From the NCBI GenBank assembly GCA_030917555.1, contig JAUPUN010000015.1, positions 1 through 35,568 of the forward strand: a stretch of DNA of 35,568 bases. Reading direction: 5' to 3'. Under the pieces are notes generated by a model that saw nothing but the letters and a program-made list of their open reading frames with translations, was not told the origin of the DNA and ran no database searches. Positions 8,849 through 18,239 of this stretch are shown in pieces (the stretch's first letter is position 1; each line of letters opens with the position of its first letter). Origin of the DNA: Patescibacteria group bacterium (GTDB taxonomy: Bacteria; Patescibacteriota; Minisyncoccia; UBA6257). Both the position numbers and the translations under genes were made by a program.

Positions 8849-9565
8849 ATGGCTACTTTTACTTTAACTGCCAAAACTCGTCAAATTTTTGGCAAAAAGA
8901 ATAAAATTTTAAGAAAACAAGAGATTGTTCCGGCAGTAGTCTATGGAAGAAAAACTCAGCCTTTATCTTTGGAAATAAAGCTCAAGGATTTTTTGCCTAT
9001 TTATCACAAAGCCGGTGAGACAGATTTAATAGATCTAATTATTGAAGATGAAGAGGGTAAAAAAATTACTAAAAAAGTGCTAGTACAAGAAGTAAATCGT
9101 GATTATATTAATAATAAACCTTTGCATCTGGATTTTTATGAAGTAGAAATGGATAAGCCTGTTACTACCCATGTACCTCTTATTTTTGTAGGCGAACCTC
9201 CTGCCGTGAAATTAGGAGGTATTTTAGTAAAATCTATGGATGAATTAGAAATTGAAGCTTTGCCTAAAGATTTACCTCACGCTCTAGAAGTTGATGTTTC
9301 GTCTTTGGATTCTTTTGATAAAAGTGTGTATGTAAGGGATGTTAAATTGCCACCAGGCGTGAAAAGTCTAGTTAAAGAAGATACTCCAATTGCTACCATT
9401 AACGCGCCTTTAACAGAAGAAGAGTTAGAAGAAGAATTAGGTAAGGTTAAGACCGTGGCTGAAGTTGAAGTAGAAGGAGAAAAGAAGGAGGAAAAAGAAG
9501 AGGGTGAAGGAGCCGCACCGACTGAAGAAAAAGAAGAAAATAAAGAAGTTAAATCAGAATCTTAA
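8849..9565 (+). CDS. rplY: 50S ribosomal protein L25/CTC with acidic C-terminal tail
   Basis: VPAVVYGRKTQPLSLEIKL, HLDFYEVEMDKPV, LPKDLPHALEVDVSSLD. Confidence 0.93.
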   Translation: MATFTLTAKTRQIFGKKNKILRKQEIVPAVVYGRKTQPLSLEIKLKDFLPIYHKAGETDLIDLIIEDEEGKKITKKVLVQEVNRDYINNKPLHLDFYEVEMDKPVTTHVPLIFVGEPPAVKLGGILVKSMDELEIEALPKDLPHALEVDVSSLDSFDKSVYVRDVKLPPGVKSLVKEDTPIATINAPLTEEELEEELGKVKTVAEVEVEGEKKEEKEEGEGAAPTEEKEENKEVKSES

Positions 9566-9567
9566 TT

Positions 9568-11085
9568 ATGCGGAGTGAGATTAAAATTAAATCTGTGGCT
9601 CGTCCAAGAGTTAGAGATATTAAGTCTGCTCATACTTCTTCTGTTTCATCTTTGCCTTTAAATGATAAGGTTCATTCTTTTTTTTCTAGATTTACTTTTC
9701 GCCACTCTTACTCTTTAATTTCTTTTTTACTTTTAATAGTCATACTTTTTGGGTTTGGGAGAGTTAAGGTACTGGCACCTATTTTTTTAGCTCCTTATGA
9801 GGTTCAGGCTTCAAACGATGAGGAAAGGGCACAATTACAAAAACAGTTAGAGGAGGTGGAAAAAGAAATTGCCCAATATGAACAAGTTTTAGCTACTACC
9901 CAAAAAGAAAAACAAACGCTTCAAAATAAAATTAATGAGCTTAAAAAACAGGCTGATAAATTAAGTCTTCAGATTAAGCAGACTAATTTAAACCTTGAAT
10001 ATCTTAATATTCAGATCGATGAGACAACTGCTTCTATTGCTAAAACAACTGAGCAAATTAATGAAACCAAGAAGAATTTAGCTGGTTTACTTCAAGCTTT
10101 ATCACAATTACAGCAAACTTCTTTAGTAGAAATTTTATTAGGTAACCAGAAACTCAGTGATTTTTTTGATTATGCCAATGCTTTGAACAGTTTACAGAAT
10201 AAAATCCAAGAAACTTTAAATGAGCTTACTAATTTACAGGTAACTTTAAATATCCAAAATGAAAAGCTGAGCGCTGATGAAGAAGAAACAAAAAATCTCT
10301 TAGCGATGCAGTTGCTCCAAAAAGATAATTTGGCTAAAACTCAAAAGCAACAGGCCAGCTTATTAGAAGTTACTAAAGGGAACGAAACTAAATATCAGCA
10401 GATGTTGGCTGCTTCTAGACAAAAGGCAGCTGAAATTAGAGGAAGGATTTATGACTTAATAGGAGTTAAAACTAAAGTTACTTTTGGTGAGGCTTTAGAT
10501 ATTGCCAATTGGGTGAGCTCTAGGCTCAATATTAGACCAGCTTTTCTTTTAGCTATTTTAACTCAGGAATCGAATTTAGGACAAAACGTAGGCACTTGTA
10601 ATAGGCCTGGTGACCCGCCTGAAAAAAGCTGGCGTGTAGTGATGAAGCCAGATAGCAGAGACGCTTTTCTGCAAATTACTAAAGAATTAGGTTTAGATCC
10701 TAATACTACACCTATTTCTTGTCCCATTAATAATCCAGCCAAGGGTTTAATTGCTGGTAAGAATAGCTGGGGTGGAGCTATGGGGCCAGCTCAATTTATG
10801 CCTCGTACTTGGTTAGCCTATAAAGATAAAATTGCTCAAGTGACCGGACATAATCCTCCTAATCCTTGGGATGTGAGAGATTCTTTTGTGGCAGCAGCTT
10901 TATATTTAGCTAATTGGGGAGCTACTAAGCAAACGAGAGATGCTGAATGGAAAGCTGCTATGATTTATTTCTCTGGTTCTACCAATCCTAAATATAGTTT
11001 TTATGGAGATAGTGTCATGGCTATTGCTGATCAATATGCTCAAGATATAGCTGCTTTGCAGGAGGTAGCTTCTAATTTGAAATAA
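9568..11085 (+). CDS. Coiled-coil envelope protein with C-terminal lytic-transglycosylase (SLT)-like domain
   Basis: N-terminal TM segment, long coiled coil (EQYEQVLATTQKEKQTLQNKINELKKQ-like), AILTQESNLGQN, AMGPAQFMPRTW, NPWDVRDSFVAAALYLANWGA. Confidence 0.85.
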   Translation: MRSEIKIKSVARPRVRDIKSAHTSSVSSLPLNDKVHSFFSRFTFRHSYSLISFLLLIVILFGFGRVKVLAPIFLAPYEVQASNDEERAQLQKQLEEVEKEIAQYEQVLATTQKEKQTLQNKINELKKQADKLSLQIKQTNLNLEYLNIQIDETTASIAKTTEQINETKKNLAGLLQALSQLQQTSLVEILLGNQKLSDFFDYANALNSLQNKIQETLNELTNLQVTLNIQNEKLSADEEETKNLLAMQLLQKDNLAKTQKQQASLLEVTKGNETKYQQMLAASRQKAAEIRGRIYDLIGVKTKVTFGEALDIANWVSSRLNIRPAFLLAILTQESNLGQNVGTCNRPGDPPEKSWRVVMKPDSRDAFLQITKELGLDPNTTPISCPINNPAKGLIAGKNSWGGAMGPAQFMPRTWLAYKDKIAQVTGHNPPNPWDVRDSFVAAALYLANWGATKQTRDAEWKAAMIYFSGSTNPKYSFYGDSVMAIADQYAQDIAALQEVASNLK

Positions 11086-11105
11086 TTAAATAATAATTCA
11101 TTTTT

Positions 11106-11306
11106 ATGACCCAATGTTATTTTTGTTCTCAAAATATTAAGACAGTAGATTATAAAGATACTGAGACCTTAAAAAGATTTCTTTCTAGCCAGATGAAAAT
11201 TTATCCAAGGCGAAAAACTCATTTGTGCGCTAAACATCAGAGGCAGCTTAAAACAGCAGTTAAAAGAGCTCGGGTAGAAGGTCTTTTACCTTTTATTGTT
11301 TCTTAA
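11106..11306 (+). CDS. rpsR: 30S ribosomal protein S18 (zinc-type)
   Basis: 66 aa; CYFC..., KIYPRRKTHLCAKHQRQLKTAVKRARVEGLLPF. Confidence 0.9.
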   Translation: MTQCYFCSQNIKTVDYKDTETLKRFLSSQMKIYPRRKTHLCAKHQRQLKTAVKRARVEGLLPFIVS

Positions 11307-11324
11307 TTATTATTACACATTAAG

Positions 11325-11798
11325 ATGGAGAAATTTTATTCTCCTAATGGGAAAAGTTATAGCTACGAGGCACTTCTGAAAGAAGTGATTTTGTTTATTA
11401 AATCAGATCCAGTGAAACACTATCGGATTATTATTGGTACTGATTCCGCTAATCACGAAACGACAGATTTTGTGAGTGCTTTAGTGATTTATCGAGTTGG
11501 CCACGGAGGCCGTTTTTTCTGGCGTCGGATTGTCAGCAAAAATAAAATTAGCAACTTGAGAAGCAGAATTTATGAAGAAGTAATGCTTTCTTTAAAATTA
11601 GCTAATGAAGTTCTTTTTAATTTATCTCAGAATCAAGATTTAAAATTTGATTTTGAGGTACATGTTGATATTGGTTCTCAAGGAGAGACTAAAGAAATGC
11701 TTCAAGAAATTATTGGTATGGTTAGAGGTTCTGGTTTCGAAGTGAAAACCAAACCAGAATCTTTTGGTGCTTCCAAAGTAGCAGATAGGTACACATAA
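11325..11798 (+). CDS. YkuK/DUF458 RNase H-like predicted nuclease
   Basis: MEKFYSPNGKSYSYEALLKEV, IIIGTDSAN, HVDIGSQGETKEMLQEIIGMVRGSGFEVKTKPESFGASKVADRYT. Confidence 0.82.
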   Translation: MEKFYSPNGKSYSYEALLKEVILFIKSDPVKHYRIIIGTDSANHETTDFVSALVIYRVGHGGRFFWRRIVSKNKISNLRSRIYEEVMLSLKLANEVLFNLSQNQDLKFDFEVHVDIGSQGETKEMLQEIIGMVRGSGFEVKTKPESFGASKVADRYT

Positions 11799-11799
11799 C

Positions 11800-11848
11800 T
11801 AAATCCTAAATCCTAAATCCTAAATCCTAAATTCTAAACTCTAAATTC
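11800..11848. repeat. Heptamer tandem array TAAATCC x4 plus TAAATTC, TAAACTC, TAAATTC
   Basis: Seven consecutive 7-bp units counted directly. Confidence 0.95.
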
Positions 11849-11876
11849 TAAGTCAAAATATAAAGCTAAAACTGAG

Positions 11877-11907
11877 GGCTCTTGAAGATGGAAAAGAGCC
11901 TTTTTTT
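11877..11907 (+). terminator. Terminator GGCTCTT...AAGAGCC-TTTTTTT upstream of ftsK
   Basis: 7-bp stem plus 7-T tract. Confidence 0.8.
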
Positions 11908-11923
11908 GTGGTAAGATATTATT

Positions 11924-14044
11924 ATGGCTAGAACTAAAAAACAAAAAAGAGAGCATACTGCTTTAGAAAGAGAAACAAAATCTTCTTTAGCTCCAGAAAT
12001 CAAAAACAATATTTTAGCAATTTTTTTTGTAGCCTTATCCTTAATTCTTATTTTAAGTTTTTTTGATTTCGCTGGTCCTTTTGGTAGATTAGTCTATCGA
12101 ATTTTTGATTATCTTTTAGGTTGGGGTTATTTTCTTTTACCCCTGCTTTTAGTTATTATTGCTTTTCACTACTTTCGTTCTTGGACTGAAAAGCTCAATT
12201 TTAATGAAATCACTCTTTTAGGAGCTGTTTTAACTCTTTTTTCTAGTCTTTCAATCATTGAGTTGTTTTCTGCTCAAAGCGGTGGATTAATTGGTAGACT
12301 GGGAGCTGCTTTGCAGGCAGTTTTAGGTTTTTGGGCTTCTTTAATTATTCATTTAGCCCTTTTGATTTCTGGCTTACTTTTAACTTTTAATACTCCTTTA
12401 CAATTTCCTAAGTTTTTCAAAAAGAAAAATCACTTGTCCTCTTCTTCTCCTTCTCTTACTGCAACTACAATTCCCCTTGCTTCAAGCGAGAAACAGGTAG
12501 AGACGGAACTAAAAATTAATGGGGGAGGAAGCAGTATTCAAGAAAAACCAGAAAAAACAGAAAAGGAGAAAGAAAACAAAAAATCTAATTATTTTGTGAC
12601 AAAAGTAGCTGGTAATTACGAAATTCCTCCCTTAGATTTATTAGACAGTGGCAGTACTAGACCGACTGTAGGCGATATTAGAGCTAATGCTAATATTATT
12701 AAAAGAACATTAGAGAGTTTTGGCATTATTGTAGAAATGGGAGAGGTCAATATTGGTCCTACTGTGACTCAATACACTTTAAAGCCCACTGAAGGAGTTA
12801 AATTATCAAGTATTACTGCCCTACAAAATGATCTTTCTTTAGCTTTGGCAGCGCATCCTTTAAGAATCGAAGCACCGATTCCTGGCAAGTCTTTAGTGGG
12901 AATTGAAGTACCTAATAAGGCAGTAGCTTTAGTGCGTTTAGGCAATTTATTAAAAGAAATTAATTTTCAAAAAACTACTCCGCCTTTAGCTTTTGCCTTA
13001 GGCAGAGATGTAGAGGGGAAAATTGTGGTACCAGATTTAAGTCAAATGCCTCATCTGCTTATAGCGGGAGCTACTGGCTCAGGCAAAAGCGTTTGCATTC
13101 ATTCTATTATTAGTTCTTTTCTTTTAAAAAATTCTCCCAATTCTTTAAGACTTCTTTTAATAGATCCTAAAAGGGTGGAACTAGCTCGTTATAATGGCAT
13201 TCCCCATTTATTAACTTCAGTAATTACTGATAATAAAAAAGTTTTACCAGCTTTAAAATGGGTTTTAAACGAAATGGGTAGGCGTTATGATTTACTGTCA
13301 GAGTACCAGGCTCGGGATTTAGAAAGTTATAACCTAAAGGCTTTAAATAATAAAGAAGAGCCTTTACCTTATTTGGTAGTTATTATCGACGAATTAGCGG
13401 ATTTAATGATGTATTATGGCCATGATTTGGAAAGTTATATTATTAGAATTGCTCAAATGGCTCGAGCTACTGGTATTCATTTAATTGTTTCTACTCAGCG
13501 GCCTTCAGTAGAAGTAATTACCGGTTTAATTAAAGCCAATATTACAGCGAGAATTGCTTTTCAGGTAGCTTCTCAGGTTGATTCCAGAACTATTTTAGAT
13601 ATGGCTGGCGCAGAAAAACTTCTAGGTCACGGAGATTTACTTTTTCTCTCACCAGAATCTTCTAAGCCAAGGAGAATCCAAGGCGCTTTTATTTCTGAAG
13701 AAGAAATCGAAAGATTGGTGTCCTTTATTATTAAACATAGCTCACTAGAAGGAAGTAATGGTTTAGGCATGGAAGTTTCTCAATTTTTAGCAGAAGCCAC
13801 GCCGGAGCAAATTAATCTTGATAATTTAGAAGAAACGGAAGATGAACTTTATCCAGAAGCTTACGAAGTAGTAGTTAAAGCTCAGAAAGCCTCAGCTTCT
13901 TTACTTCAGAGACGTTTAAAAATTGGCTACGCTAGGGCAGCTCGCTTGCTCGACCTCTTAGAAGCCAGAGGAGTGGTAGGACCGGCTGATGGAGCTAAAC
14001 CTCGAGATGTTTTTGTGAAATCTCAAGATGAAAATAGAAATTAA
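11924..14044 (+). CDS. ftsK: DNA translocase FtsK/SpoIIIE
   Basis: N-terminal TM region, GATGSGKSVCIHS Walker A, VVIIDELADLMM Walker B, C-terminal winged-helix gamma-like domain. Confidence 0.96.
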   Translation: MARTKKQKREHTALERETKSSLAPEIKNNILAIFFVALSLILILSFFDFAGPFGRLVYRIFDYLLGWGYFLLPLLLVIIAFHYFRSWTEKLNFNEITLLGAVLTLFSSLSIIELFSAQSGGLIGRLGAALQAVLGFWASLIIHLALLISGLLLTFNTPLQFPKFFKKKNHLSSSSPSLTATTIPLASSEKQVETELKINGGGSSIQEKPEKTEKEKENKKSNYFVTKVAGNYEIPPLDLLDSGSTRPTVGDIRANANIIKRTLESFGIIVEMGEVNIGPTVTQYTLKPTEGVKLSSITALQNDLSLALAAHPLRIEAPIPGKSLVGIEVPNKAVALVRLGNLLKEINFQKTTPPLAFALGRDVEGKIVVPDLSQMPHLLIAGATGSGKSVCIHSIISSFLLKNSPNSLRLLLIDPKRVELARYNGIPHLLTSVITDNKKVLPALKWVLNEMGRRYDLLSEYQARDLESYNLKALNNKEEPLPYLVVIIDELADLMMYYGHDLESYIIRIAQMARATGIHLIVSTQRPSVEVITGLIKANITARIAFQVASQVDSRTILDMAGAEKLLGHGDLLFLSPESSKPRRIQGAFISEEEIERLVSFIIKHSSLEGSNGLGMEVSQFLAEATPEQINLDNLEETEDELYPEAYEVVVKAQKASASLLQRRLKIGYARAARLLDLLEARGVVGPADGAKPRDVFVKSQDENRN

Positions 14045-14046
14045 TT

Positions 14047-14706
14047 ATGGCTACGCAAGAAGAACTTACCGGTGGTACATATTTAAGACAGATGCGAGAG
14101 CAAAAAGGTCTTACTTTAGATAAAGCAAGTCAAGATTCTAAAATTATCAAAAAAATTTTACAAGCTTTAGAACAAGAAGATTATCAAAATTTACCGCCCT
14201 CACCTTATCTAGAAGGTTTGATTAAAGATTATGCTCGCTATTTACGTCTTAATGAAGAAAAAGTTTTGGCACTTTATTTGAAAAATAAAAAAAATTCAAC
14301 TACTTCTGATACTTCTTTTTCTCACAAAGAGTCAGTAAAATCTGTTTTACCTTTTTCCCAAATTGTCGCTCATTTTTTACAATTTTTTCTTTTAGGTTTA
14401 TTTTTAGTTTATTGCGGTTGGGAGTTAAGCCAATTTCTTTTGCCGGCTAAAATTACTTTGTTTACTCCAACTCCAAATTTTGTTGCTTCCAATCCGGACT
14501 TAGAAATTAAAGGTCAGGTTAAAAGAGCTAAGTCTTTGTTTTTGCAAGGGCAAGAAATTCGTTTTGATCAAAGAGGTTTTTTTCAGGAGCAACTTAGGCT
14601 GGTGGAAGGTTTAAATACCTTGGAATTGAAAGCTTTTAATCCTTTAGGTAAAGAAACTACTTTAGAGCAGCAAGTGTTTTTTTCGTCTCCAGTTAATTCT
14701 TTTTAG
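14047..14706 (+). CDS. RodZ-like helix-turn-helix plus TM protein
   Basis: GTYLRQMREQKGLTLDKASQDSKI...YLEGLIKDYARYL HTH, then TM and extracellular domain. Confidence 0.8.
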   Translation: MATQEELTGGTYLRQMREQKGLTLDKASQDSKIIKKILQALEQEDYQNLPPSPYLEGLIKDYARYLRLNEEKVLALYLKNKKNSTTSDTSFSHKESVKSVLPFSQIVAHFLQFFLLGLFLVYCGWELSQFLLPAKITLFTPTPNFVASNPDLEIKGQVKRAKSLFLQGQEIRFDQRGFFQEQLRLVEGLNTLELKAFNPLGKETTLEQQVFFSSPVNSF

Positions 14707-14722
14707 GTCGAGACGGTGGGGT

Positions 14723-14751
14723 TTGCTAAAGTCATAAAAAATTGGTAAAAT
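14723..14751 (+). promoter_or_regulatory. Extended -10 promoter for recA: TTGCTA-17-(TGg)TAAAAT
   Basis: 14723-14728 and 14746-14751; ATG 14768. Confidence 0.6.
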
Positions 14752-14767
14752 AACCATTAATAAGAAT

Positions 14768-15781
14768 ATGTCTAAAAATAGTACTAATAAAAAAGACAAA
14801 GAAACGGGGGATAGTTTAGAAAGTACTCTTCAAGAATTGAGAGAGAGATTTGGCGAAGGTGCAGTTATGCGTTTAGGGGAAGTAAGAAAGGTAAATGTAG
14901 ATGTTATTCCCACCGGTTCACCTTCTTTGGATTTGGCTTTAGGAGTTGGCGGAGTGCCCCGTGGTAGGATAGTAGAAATTTATGGTTCAGAATCTTCCGG
15001 CAAAACTACTTTAGTTTTACATATTATTGCTCAAGTGCAAAAAAGGGGTGGAAAAGCAGCTTTTATTGATTCTGAACATGCTTTGGATCCTGAATATGCC
15101 GAGAGGATTGGAGTAAAGGTTAAAGATTTATTAATTTCTCAACCAGATAATGGTGAGCAGGCACTTGATATTACTGAAGCTTTAGTCAGGTCAGGTTCGA
15201 TTGATGTAGTAATAATAGATTCAGTAGCTGCTTTAACTCCAAAAGCTGAATTAGAAGGAGAAATGGGCGACCAACACATTGGTCTGCAAGCTCGTCTTAT
15301 GAGTCAAGCTTTAAGGAAATTAACTGCTATCGCTAATAAAACTAATACCGCCATTATTTTTACTAACCAAACTAGAATGCAGATTGGAACTATGATGTTT
15401 GGTAATCCCACCACTACGCCGGGTGGTAAAGCTTTAAAATTTTATGCTTCAGTTAGAATAGAATTAAAAAGAATAGCTCAAATCAAAAAAGGAGATCAAA
15501 TTATTGGTTCTAGAATTAAGGCTAAAGTAGTAAAAAATAAAGTAGCAGCTCCTTTCAAAGAAGCTGAGTTTGATATCATTTACAATGAGGGAATTTCTTA
15601 TTATGGAGATGTTTTGAATTTAGGACTCAAGTATGGTTTAATTAAACGCTCCGGCACTACTTATTCTTATCAAGATACCAAATTAGGTACTAGTTTTGAG
15701 AAAGCAGTAGAATTTTTGAAAGCTAACGATTCTTTGGCCCAAGCAATTTTAAAAGAGATTATTAATACTAACATTAAATAA
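14768..15781 (+). CDS. recA: Recombinase RecA
   Basis: [53 protein letters not shown]. Confidence 0.98.
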   Translation: MSKNSTNKKDKETGDSLESTLQELRERFGEGAVMRLGEVRKVNVDVIPTGSPSLDLALGVGGVPRGRIVEIYGSESSGKTTLVLHIIAQVQKRGGKAAFIDSEHALDPEYAERIGVKVKDLLISQPDNGEQALDITEALVRSGSIDVVIIDSVAALTPKAELEGEMGDQHIGLQARLMSQALRKLTAIANKTNTAIIFTNQTRMQIGTMMFGNPTTTPGGKALKFYASVRIELKRIAQIKKGDQIIGSRIKAKVVKNKVAAPFKEAEFDIIYNEGISYYGDVLNLGLKYGLIKRSGTTYSYQDTKLGTSFEKAVEFLKANDSLAQAILKEIINTNIK

Positions 15782-15782
15782 T

Positions 15783-16220
15783 ATGTCACTTCCTAAATAC
15801 GAACTATCTTTTTGGCTGACTTCTAATTTTAATGAGTCAGAAGCAGAACAATGTTTTAATGAACTGGTAAAAAGCGTAGAATCTTTAGGCGCACAGATTT
15901 TAGCCACTCAGTTACCTCAATTAAGGTCTTTAAGCTATCCTATTAAAAAAGAAACGAATGGTTATTTTTGTTTTATTCAGTTCCAAGGCGAAGGATTGAA
16001 TTTAGCTGACTTAACCAGGCAGCTTAGTTTAAATAATAAGATTTTGCGTTTTGGTATTTTTAAGCTTCAAGAAAAAGAACGCAAAGCTGTTACTCACTTA
16101 CCAAAATACAGCATTCACTCGAAAGAAGAAGCTAATAAAAAAGCTGATTCTTTACCAGCTTCTTCAGAGTTGAGTATTGAAGAATTGGATCAAAAACTCA
16201 ATGAAATTTTAAAAGAATAA
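15783..16220 (+). CDS. rpsF: 30S ribosomal protein S6
   Basis: YELSFWLTSNFNE, LSYPIKKETNGYFCFIQFQ, NNKILRFGIFKL. Located between recA and ssb. Confidence 0.85.
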   Translation: MSLPKYELSFWLTSNFNESEAEQCFNELVKSVESLGAQILATQLPQLRSLSYPIKKETNGYFCFIQFQGEGLNLADLTRQLSLNNKILRFGIFKLQEKERKAVTHLPKYSIHSKEEANKKADSLPASSELSIEELDQKLNEILKE

Positions 16221-16224
16221 AATC

Positions 16225-16333
16225 ACTCACCTAAGTTTTCAGATAGAAGACTCTAGAGAAATTAAATAATCAATATCTACAAAATAATTGCTTGTACTAG
16301 ACTATATTCTTTTTTCTGAAAATTTAGGTGGGT
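16225..16333 (+). ncRNA. Candidate structured RNA between rpsF and ssb, closed by a 19-bp stem
   Basis: ACTCACCTAAGTTTTCAGA (16225-16243) pairs with TCTGAAAATTTAGGTGGGT (16315-16333) with 17 Watson-Crick and 2 G-U pairs on the + strand. Confidence 0.5.
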
Positions 16334-16374
16334 AAAGGTCGGTAAAACGGTGGTCATTATTTTGTTTGAAGTTT

Positions 16375-16839
16375 ATGAATCTTAATAAAGTTTTTTTAAT
16401 TGGTAATTTAACGAGAGACGTGACTTTAAAGACTACTCCTACTGGTCAATCTGTAGCTGAGTTTGGTTTAGCAACTAATCGTGTTTGGTTGGGTAATAAT
16501 AATCAAAAGCAGCAAGAGGTGGAATTTCATAATATTGTAGTTTGGGGAAAGATGGCTGAACTTTGCAATCAATACCTAGCTAAAGGCAGAATGGTTTTTA
16601 TTGAGGGACGATTAAGAACTAGAACTTGGCAAGATAGTAATGGTCAAAAAAGATTTAAGACTGAAATTATTGCTGAGAATATTCAGTTTGGTCCGAAATC
16701 TTTTAAAGAAGATAAATTAGATTTACCTCCTGAACCAGAAGCTGAAGAGACAGCTCACGAAGAGTTGCCTGTTTTAGAAGAAGAGCCAACTATTCCGCCC
16801 GAAGACGAAGATTTTAATTCAGAGGAAGTTCCTTTTTAA
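16375..16839 (+). CDS. ssb: Single-stranded DNA-binding protein
   Basis: [36 protein letters not shown], acidic tail ending EEVPF. Confidence 0.95.
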   Translation: MNLNKVFLIGNLTRDVTLKTTPTGQSVAEFGLATNRVWLGNNNQKQQEVEFHNIVVWGKMAELCNQYLAKGRMVFIEGRLRTRTWQDSNGQKRFKTEIIAENIQFGPKSFKEDKLDLPPEPEAEETAHEELPVLEEEPTIPPEDEDFNSEEVPF

Positions 16840-17857
16840 GAGTTTCTATAATTTCATCTAAGTTGCCTTCCAGGATACTGCTTAAATCGTGCCATGATTT
16901 TTTAATACGATGATCAGTCACGCGATCCTGAGGGAAATTATAAGTTCTGATTTTCTCTGCTCTTTCCGCATGGCCAATTTGTTTTCTTCTATTTTGGGCA
17001 AGTGTGCTAAGATTTTTTTCTTGCTCTCTCTCCCATAATTGATTTTTTAGTATTGCTAAGGCTTTTTCCCTATTTTGTTTTTGATATCTTTCACTTTGGC
17101 AAGAAACTACAAGGCCGGTAGGCTTATGATATAATCTCACTGCAGTTTCTACTTTTTGCACATTTTGTCCTCCTGGGCCAGAAGCTCGATAAAACGTTTC
17201 CTCAATATCTTCAGGTTTAATTTCGATAGCGATATTTTCTAATTGAGGTAAGACTGCTACGGTGGCAGTGGAGGTATGCACTCGACCAGCTTTTTCTGTT
17301 TCTGGAATTCTTTGGACTCGATGAACCCCTCCCTCAAATTTTAAGTTTTCATAGGCTGCTGGGTTGTCTATTTCTATTACTCCTTCTTTTAACCCTCCTA
17401 GACTGGTTAAGTTTAAATCAATAATTTTAAAAGGCCAATTATGCTTTTGGGAGTAACGTTCATACATTTTTAAAAGATCCTGCGCGAAAAGAGCAGCTTC
17501 TTCACCACCAGTACCTGGTCTGATTTCCAGGATGACACTTTTCACCGTATTTGCTTCAACTTTATTTTCTAAATTCTGGATTTTTTTTAATAAGTTTTCT
17601 TTTAATTCTTCGTTAGTTTTTATTTCTTCTTCCGCCAAATCTAAGAGTTGGGTATCAGTAGCTTGAGCTAAAATGTCTTGAGCTTCGGCTATTTTGCGCT
17701 CAGCCTTTTTGAGTTCTGTTAAAAGGTTAATTTTTTGTTCTAAGTCCTTTAATTGTTTAGAGGCTAGTTCAAAGTTATTTGGATTTGAAAGAAACTCAGG
17801 ATCGCTGAGTTTCTGTAAAAGTTGTTCTTTTTCTGATAGTAATTCCTCCAATTCCAT
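16814..17857 (-). CDS. prfA: Peptide chain release factor 1
   Basis: [28 protein letters not shown] (PxT), [19 protein letters not shown] (GGQ). Tail-to-tail overlap with ssb. Confidence 0.96.
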   Translation of the reverse strand: MELEELLSEKEQLLQKLSDPEFLSNPNNFELASKQLKDLEQKINLLTELKKAERKIAEAQDILAQATDTQLLDLAEEEIKTNEELKENLLKKIQNLENKVEANTVKSVILEIRPGTGGEEAALFAQDLLKMYERYSQKHNWPFKIIDLNLTSLGGLKEGVIEIDNPAAYENLKFEGGVHRVQRIPETEKAGRVHTSTATVAVLPQLENIAIEIKPEDIEETFYRASGPGGQNVQKVETAVRLYHKPTGLVVSCQSERYQKQNREKALAILKNQLWEREQEKNLSTLAQNRRKQIGHAERAEKIRTYNFPQDRVTDHRIKKSWHDLSSILEGNLDEIIETLKKELPLN

Positions 17858-17862
17858 TGTTT

Positions 17863-18147
17863 TTATTTAGCTTGTTTTTTAGTTGCAGCTTTTGTTTTAG
17901 ACTTTTCAGCCTTAGGTAATTTTTTACTCTTTAAACTTGCTGTCTTTTTTAAGCGTTCTTCAAATTTTTGTACCCGACCAGCCGCGTCCATAATTTTAGT
18001 TTGGCCAGTATAAAAAGGATGACATTGGGAGCAGATTTCTACATTAATTTTTTCCAAGGTAGAACCTATTATAAATTTAGCGCCACAGGCGCAGGTAACT
18101 TCTGCTTTCTCGTAATATTTTGGATGAAGATCTTTTTTCATATCCAA
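17863..18147 (-). CDS. rpmE: 50S ribosomal protein L31 with Lys/Ala-rich C-terminal extension
   Basis: [26 protein letters not shown]...[24 protein letters not shown]. Confidence 0.95.
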   Translation of the reverse strand: MDMKKDLHPKYYEKAEVTCACGAKFIIGSTLEKINVEICSQCHPFYTGQTKIMDAAGRVQKFEERLKKTASLKSKKLPKAEKSKTKAATKKQAK

Positions 18148-18192
18148 AAATCATAGCAAAAAAATAAAGAAAAAGCAATGTTTCAGAGGGGG

Positions 18193-18231
18193 TTGAACAA
18201 TCTTATCTTTTATGCTAAATTAATGTATAAT
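18193..18231 (+). promoter_or_regulatory. Promoter region for rpsB with TATAAT at 18226-18231
   Basis: TATAAT 9 bp before the last base preceding ATG 18240; TTGAAC at 18193-18198 is not at 17-bp spacing to this -10. Confidence 0.5.
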
Positions 18232-18239
18232 TTAATATT

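Noticed and set aside
9421-9565. Acidic tail of L25 (and the basic tail of L31, acidic tail of rubredoxin) as novel domains
   Set aside because: Low-complexity charged tails are common in such proteins; no evidence of a separate function.
11800-11855. Possible true telomere or CRISPR array
   Set aside because: Units are 7 bp without spacers and the array is internal between genes, so it is neither a telomere end nor a CRISPR.
16814-16839. ssb/prfA overlap as a special regulatory feature
   Set aside because: A simple tail-to-tail 26-bp overlap, like gatB/miaA (27 bp), is expected in a compact genome.
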